From Streptomyces sp. NBC_01288 (lineage in GTDB: Bacteria > Actinomycetota > Actinomycetes > Streptomycetales > Streptomycetaceae), in contig NZ_CP108427.1 of NCBI RefSeq assembly GCF_035982055.1, positions 930,001-994,000 of the forward strand: DNA of 64,000 bases, given 5' to 3'. How positions within the stretch are numbered: the stretch's first letter is position 1; the number at the start of each line of letters is the position of its first letter. The notes beneath the pieces were generated by a model. The model did no database searches and had not been told where the DNA came from. It was given only the letters and a program-made list of their open reading frames with translations. Positions 61,398-64,000 of this stretch are shown here, piece by piece. The position numbers were made by a program, and so were the translations under genes.

Positions 61398-62356
61398 GTC
61401 CGTTCCTTCTCACCCGCACCCTCCCCGAGGACGCCACCGACGCGGCCCTGCGCGCCGACGTCCTGGAGGGCCTCACCCGCACCCCGAAGACACTCCCGCC
61501 GAAGTGGTTCTACGACGCCCACGGCAGCGAACTCTTCGAGCAGATCACCGAGTTGCCCGAGTACTACCCGACGCGCGCCGAGCGGGAGATCCTCGTCGAC
61601 CGGGCCGGCGAGATCGCCGCCGCGACCGGCGCCCGCACGCTCGTCGAGCTGGGCTCCGGCTCCTCGGACAAGACACGTCACCTGCTGGACGCGCTCACCG
61701 GCCTGGCCGTGTACGTCCCCGTCGACGTCAGTGAGAGCGCGCTCACGCAGGCCGGGCACGCCCTCATCGAGGAGCGCCCGGGTCTCGACGTGCACGCCCT
61801 GATCGCCGACTTCACCGGCGACCTCACCCTGCCGGAGACACCGGGACCCCGGCTGCTGGCGTTCCTCGGCGGCACGATCGGCAACCTGCTCCCGGCGGAA
61901 CGCGCCACGTTCTTCGCCGGCCTCCGCTCGCTCCTCTCCCCCGGCGACGCGCTGCTCCTCGGCACGGACCTGGTCAAGGACGAGCAGGTCCTGGTCAGGG
62001 CGTACGACGACGCGGCCGGGGTGACGGCCGCGTTCAACAAGAACGTCCTGACCGTGGTCGACCGCGAACTCGGCGCCGATTTCGACGCCGACGCCTTCGA
62101 CCACGTCGCCCTCTGGGACACGGACAACGAGTGGATCGAGATGCGGCTGCGCTCCCGCACGGACCAGACCGTGAAGATCCCGGCACTCGATCTCGCCGTC
62201 GACTTCACGGCGGGCGAGGAACTCCGCACCGAGATCTCGGCGAAGTTCCGCAAGGAGGGCGTGCGGTCCGAACTGGCCACGACCGGGCTGGAGTTGGCCC
62301 ACTGGTGGACCGACCGGGAAGGACGCTTCGCGCTGTCGCTCAGCGTGGTGCGCTGA
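61394..62356 (+). CDS. egtD: EgtD, histidine N-alpha-methyltransferase
   Basis: A 320-residue SAM-dependent enzyme that trimethylates histidine to hercynine, the first ergothioneine step. It has KWFYDAHGSELFEQITELPEYYPTR, the SAM motif VELGSGSSDKTRHLL (84-98) and LGGTIGNLLPAE. The GTG overlaps the egtC stop (GTGA). The C-S lyase EgtE is not within this window and would be encoded elsewhere. Confidence 0.96.
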   Translation: MSPFLLTRTLPEDATDAALRADVLEGLTRTPKTLPPKWFYDAHGSELFEQITELPEYYPTRAEREILVDRAGEIAAATGARTLVELGSGSSDKTRHLLDALTGLAVYVPVDVSESALTQAGHALIEERPGLDVHALIADFTGDLTLPETPGPRLLAFLGGTIGNLLPAERATFFAGLRSLLSPGDALLLGTDLVKDEQVLVRAYDDAAGVTAAFNKNVLTVVDRELGADFDADAFDHVALWDTDNEWIEMRLRSRTDQTVKIPALDLAVDFTAGEELRTEISAKFRKEGVRSELATTGLELAHWWTDREGRFALSLSVVR

Positions 62357-62449
62357 CGTCGGGTGACGGGCCGTCTCGCGCACTGCCGCGCTGTGGGGCA
62401 CGGTGGAGTAACGCGTGACGCGCCCGTCACGGCCGAGAGGAGTACCCGC

Positions 62450-62665
62450 ATGTCCGAGCACACGTACCGGGTCACCGAGATCGTCGGCACCTCTCACGAG
62501 GGCATCGACCAGGCCATCCGCAACGGCGTCGCCCGCGCCGCGCAGACCCTGCGCAGCCTGGACTGGTTCGAGGTGACCCAGGTCAGGGGCCAGATCGAGA
62601 ACGGGCAGATCGAGCACTTCCAGGTCGGCCTGAAGGTCGGCTTCCGCATCGAGGACGAGGACTGA
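62450..62665 (+). CDS. Dodecin, flavin-storage protein
   Basis: A 71-residue dodecin. The sequence TYRVTEIVGTSHEGIDQAIRNGVARAAQTLRSLDWFEV and QVGLKVGFRIED is near-consensus, including the flavin-stacking Trp in DWFEV. Twelve subunits form a shell storing riboflavin or FMN/CoA. GAGAGGAG precedes the ATG. It lies 93 bp after egtD on the same strand; a shared transcript is possible. Confidence 0.95.
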   Translation: MSEHTYRVTEIVGTSHEGIDQAIRNGVARAAQTLRSLDWFEVTQVRGQIENGQIEHFQVGLKVGFRIEDED

Positions 62666-62686
62666 CAGCCGCAGGGCAGCAGCCTC

Positions 62687-63178
62687 TCAGGTCCGGCCCT
62701 CCCCCTCCTGTGCCGCCTCCAGCGCGGCGGAGGGGGAGGTCCAGCGGGCCCGTACGACTCTGAACCCGGCCCGTTCGGCGTCGTCGCAGACCAACTCGTC
62801 GTCGTCCACGAGGACCCGGATGTCGCGGTCGCGGGCTAGCTGCTTGAGTTTCTCCAGCTTGGTGCGCCGGGCGGGCCTGCGGTCGTCGTTGCGCCGCATG
62901 AAGACCCGCCCCTCGGGCAGCCCGTGCGCGGCGAGCCAGGCGAGCGTGTCGCGCCGGCAGCGTTCGGGCCGCCCGGTCAGATACACGACCTCGCACTCCT
63001 CGGCGCTCTCCAGCGCGAGCGCGACGCCCTCCGCCAGGGGTGGGTCCTGCGGCGCGGCGCCGAAGAAACCGTCCCAGTCTCGCGGCTTCCGCTCCAGGAA
63101 CCGTTGCCGGTGCGCCGTGTCGGCGAGGGTGTTGTCGAGGTCGAACACGGCGAGCGGGCGCTTGTTGTCGGCAGTCAC
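62687..63178 (-). CDS. HAD-superfamily phosphatase/polynucleotide-kinase-type domain
   Basis: A 163-residue HAD protein. Motif I is AVFDLDNTLAD, motif II VVYLTGRP, then a Lys-rich segment (TKLEKLKQL) and motif IV VLVDDDELVCDDA, the arrangement found in phosphatase domains of the T4 PseT-like/acid phosphatase group. It should dephosphorylate a small molecule or nucleic-acid end. The GTG start is six bases after a TAGGGT box (leaderless pattern). It converges with dodecin. Confidence 0.85.
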   Translation of the reverse strand: MTADNKRPLAVFDLDNTLADTAHRQRFLERKPRDWDGFFGAAPQDPPLAEGVALALESAEECEVVYLTGRPERCRRDTLAWLAAHGLPEGRVFMRRNDDRRPARRTKLEKLKQLARDRDIRVLVDDDELVCDDAERAGFRVVRARWTSPSAALEAAQEGEGRT

Positions 63179-63250
63179 CCGCCCACCCTAGACAGCCGGT
63201 CCCCGCACCCCGGCAACGGCCCGCAAGAGGCCTGGCCTCATGCTTCTCAC

Positions 63251-63673
63251 ATGTCTGCCGCCACTCCCGCCCCCGGTACGTTCCTGATCGGCGCCGCCCG
63301 CGAGCGGCCCTGCACCCTGGTCGTGTGCCGGGGCTGCTGCTGCGGCGACCCGCGCAAACACCCCGGCACCGACCACGCCTGGCAGGTGGAACGGCTGCGC
63401 GCGGGTGCGGCCGAGCACGGTTTCGCCGTCCGTACGACGGACTGCCTCGGCCCCTGCGACCAGGCCAACGTGATCGTCGTCCAGCCGTCGGCCGCGGGAC
63501 GGGGGGCCGGTGGGCGGCCGACCTGGGTCGGGTTCGCGATGGACGACGACTGCACGGAGGAAGTCCTGGAGTGGGCGGCCGCGGGCGGGCCGGGGCTCGC
63601 GGAACCGCCCGTCACGCTGGAGTTGCAGTTCATCGACCCGCCCCGGGACGCCCGGGTCCGGTCCCGGCGGTGA
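63251..63673 (+). CDS. Thioredoxin-like [2Fe-2S] ferredoxin
   Basis: A 140-residue protein. VVCRGCCCGDPRKHPG and TTDCLGPCDQANVIVV contain the four-plus Cys set of the thioredoxin-fold [2Fe-2S] ferredoxins, here with an unusually rich CRGCCCG start. It could transfer electrons or help assemble/repair clusters or cobalamin. The ATG lies six bases after CATGCT, a weak leaderless pattern. No redox partner is adjacent. Confidence 0.82.
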   Translation: MSAATPAPGTFLIGAARERPCTLVVCRGCCCGDPRKHPGTDHAWQVERLRAGAAEHGFAVRTTDCLGPCDQANVIVVQPSAAGRGAGGRPTWVGFAMDDDCTEEVLEWAAAGGPGLAEPPVTLELQFIDPPRDARVRSRR

Positions 63674-63696
63674 GAGCCGTACACGCGACCCCCGAT

Positions 63697-63717
63697 TGCT
63701 AATGGGATCCATTTTCA
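63697..63717 (+). promoter_or_regulatory. Zur-type operator before rpmF
   Basis: TGCTAATGG and CCATTTTCA, 9-bp half-sites separated by GAT, form an imperfect 21-bp palindrome (seven of nine pairs) that fits the actinobacterial Zur box (TG-N2-AATG...CATT-N2-CA). It is 45 bp upstream of the cysteine-free L32 gene, which in Streptomyces belongs to the zinc-starvation regulon. Confidence 0.78.
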
Positions 63718-63761
63718 TATAGCGTCCTCGATGCCCACCAGCCCACCGAGGAGGAATCCCC

Positions 63762-63932
63762 ATGGCCGTCCCCAAACGGAAGATGTCCCGCAGCAACACC
63801 CGCCACCGCCGCGCCCGGTGGAAGGCCACGACGCCCACGCTGGTGCCGGTCACCGTCGACGGCGTACGCCACCTCGTCCCGCAGCGCCTGGCGAAGGCGT
63901 ACGAGCGCGGGCTGCTGCGCCCCGGGGCCTGA
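63762..63932 (+). CDS. rpmF: 50S ribosomal protein L32, zinc-free paralog
   Basis: A 56-residue L32: [20 protein letters not shown], then [20 protein letters not shown]. The zinc-ribbon cysteines of the usual L32 are absent, so this is the C-minus form that replaces the zinc-bearing one when zinc is scarce. GAGGAGG precedes the ATG. Nothing recognisable lies in the 68 bases after the stop. Confidence 0.95.
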   Translation: MAVPKRKMSRSNTRHRRARWKATTPTLVPVTVDGVRHLVPQRLAKAYERGLLRPGA

Positions 63933-64000
63933 CCGCCGCGGGAATGCCGGAGCCTCCCCGGCGTTGGAACTGACGTGAGTTCCGTGATCGCCTCGACCCC

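Noticed and set aside
60794..62617. A 607-codon minus-strand frame across egtC and egtD
   Set aside because: Both ergothioneine genes are well supported on the plus strand, so the antisense frame is not a gene.

Overview
The window is high-GC actinobacterial chromosome and almost certainly Streptomyces. Evidence for this is very high third-position GC, GTG/TTG starts, an egtABCD ergothioneine operon, a SigR-type promoter before a thioredoxin, a Zur-type site before a cysteine-free ribosomal protein L32, many Tat substrates, a sugar ABC operon without its own ATPase, and many genes whose start codon lies 6-7 nt after a TANNNT box (leaderless mRNA pattern). No rRNA, tRNA, CRISPR array, phage or insertion sequence was seen. 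The content looks like accessory metabolism and regulation rather than core genes.

Layout. 1-3.8 kb (minus): ThuA-like protein (cut by the window), aldehyde dehydrogenase, ROK repressor and an odd one-cysteine thioredoxin-like protein. 4.1-7.5 kb: PucR-type regulator divergent from a ferredoxin reductase/fatty-acid desaturase pair. 7.6-10.1 kb: pirin, two coupled MarR-like regulators and a TPR protein. 10.1-15.8 kb: PepSY membrane protein, peptide deformylase, disulfide oxidoreductase divergent from a SigR-type thioredoxin, and a second aldehyde dehydrogenase. 15.8-16.6 kb is a gene-free island with three degenerate repeat copies. 16.6-21.1 kb: LacI regulator, a TetR/TetX-like monooxygenase operon behind three tandem palindromes, and a second TetR divergent from an FMN reductase with paired operators. 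21.1-30.4 kb: F420-type oxidoreductase, TerC, HSL-type hydrolase, PucR-like regulator, secreted phosphodiesterase-lectin, double Lrp/AsnC regulator and a DHA2 exporter.

30.4-36.9 kb: a beta-propeller remnant followed by a tight FMO-SDR-aldehyde dehydrogenase operon, an AraC/VirS-type regulator and an MFS protein. The set resembles the mycobacterial mymA/virS locus. 37-38.6 kb: secreted purple-acid-type phosphatase. 38.6-42.3 kb is a decaying island: an MFS tail, a C-terminal class III lanthipeptide synthetase (LanKC) fragment, an MFS gene with a C7 frameshift, an intact luciferase-like oxidoreductase and a SARP regulator broken by three frameshifts. I read it as the remains of a biosynthetic cluster.

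42.4-52.9 kb is mostly carbohydrate-related: a LacI repressor, an 18-bp palindromic operator on a sugar ABC operon, an MFS protein, a Fic-domain protein, a glucarate-dehydratase-like enzyme and a secreted GH43-AbfB glycosidase with its own promoter and operator pair. 53-57.7 kb: amidase, short NfeD-like protein with flotillin, an orphan PemK/MazF-like protein whose start codon lies inside a perfect inverted repeat, and a TIGR02452/PARG-type hydrolase preceded by a small coupled repeat-containing frame. 57.9-62.7 kb: egtABCD (no egtE) and dodecin. 62.7-64 kb: HAD phosphatase-like protein, thioredoxin-like [2Fe-2S] protein and Zur-type rpmF.
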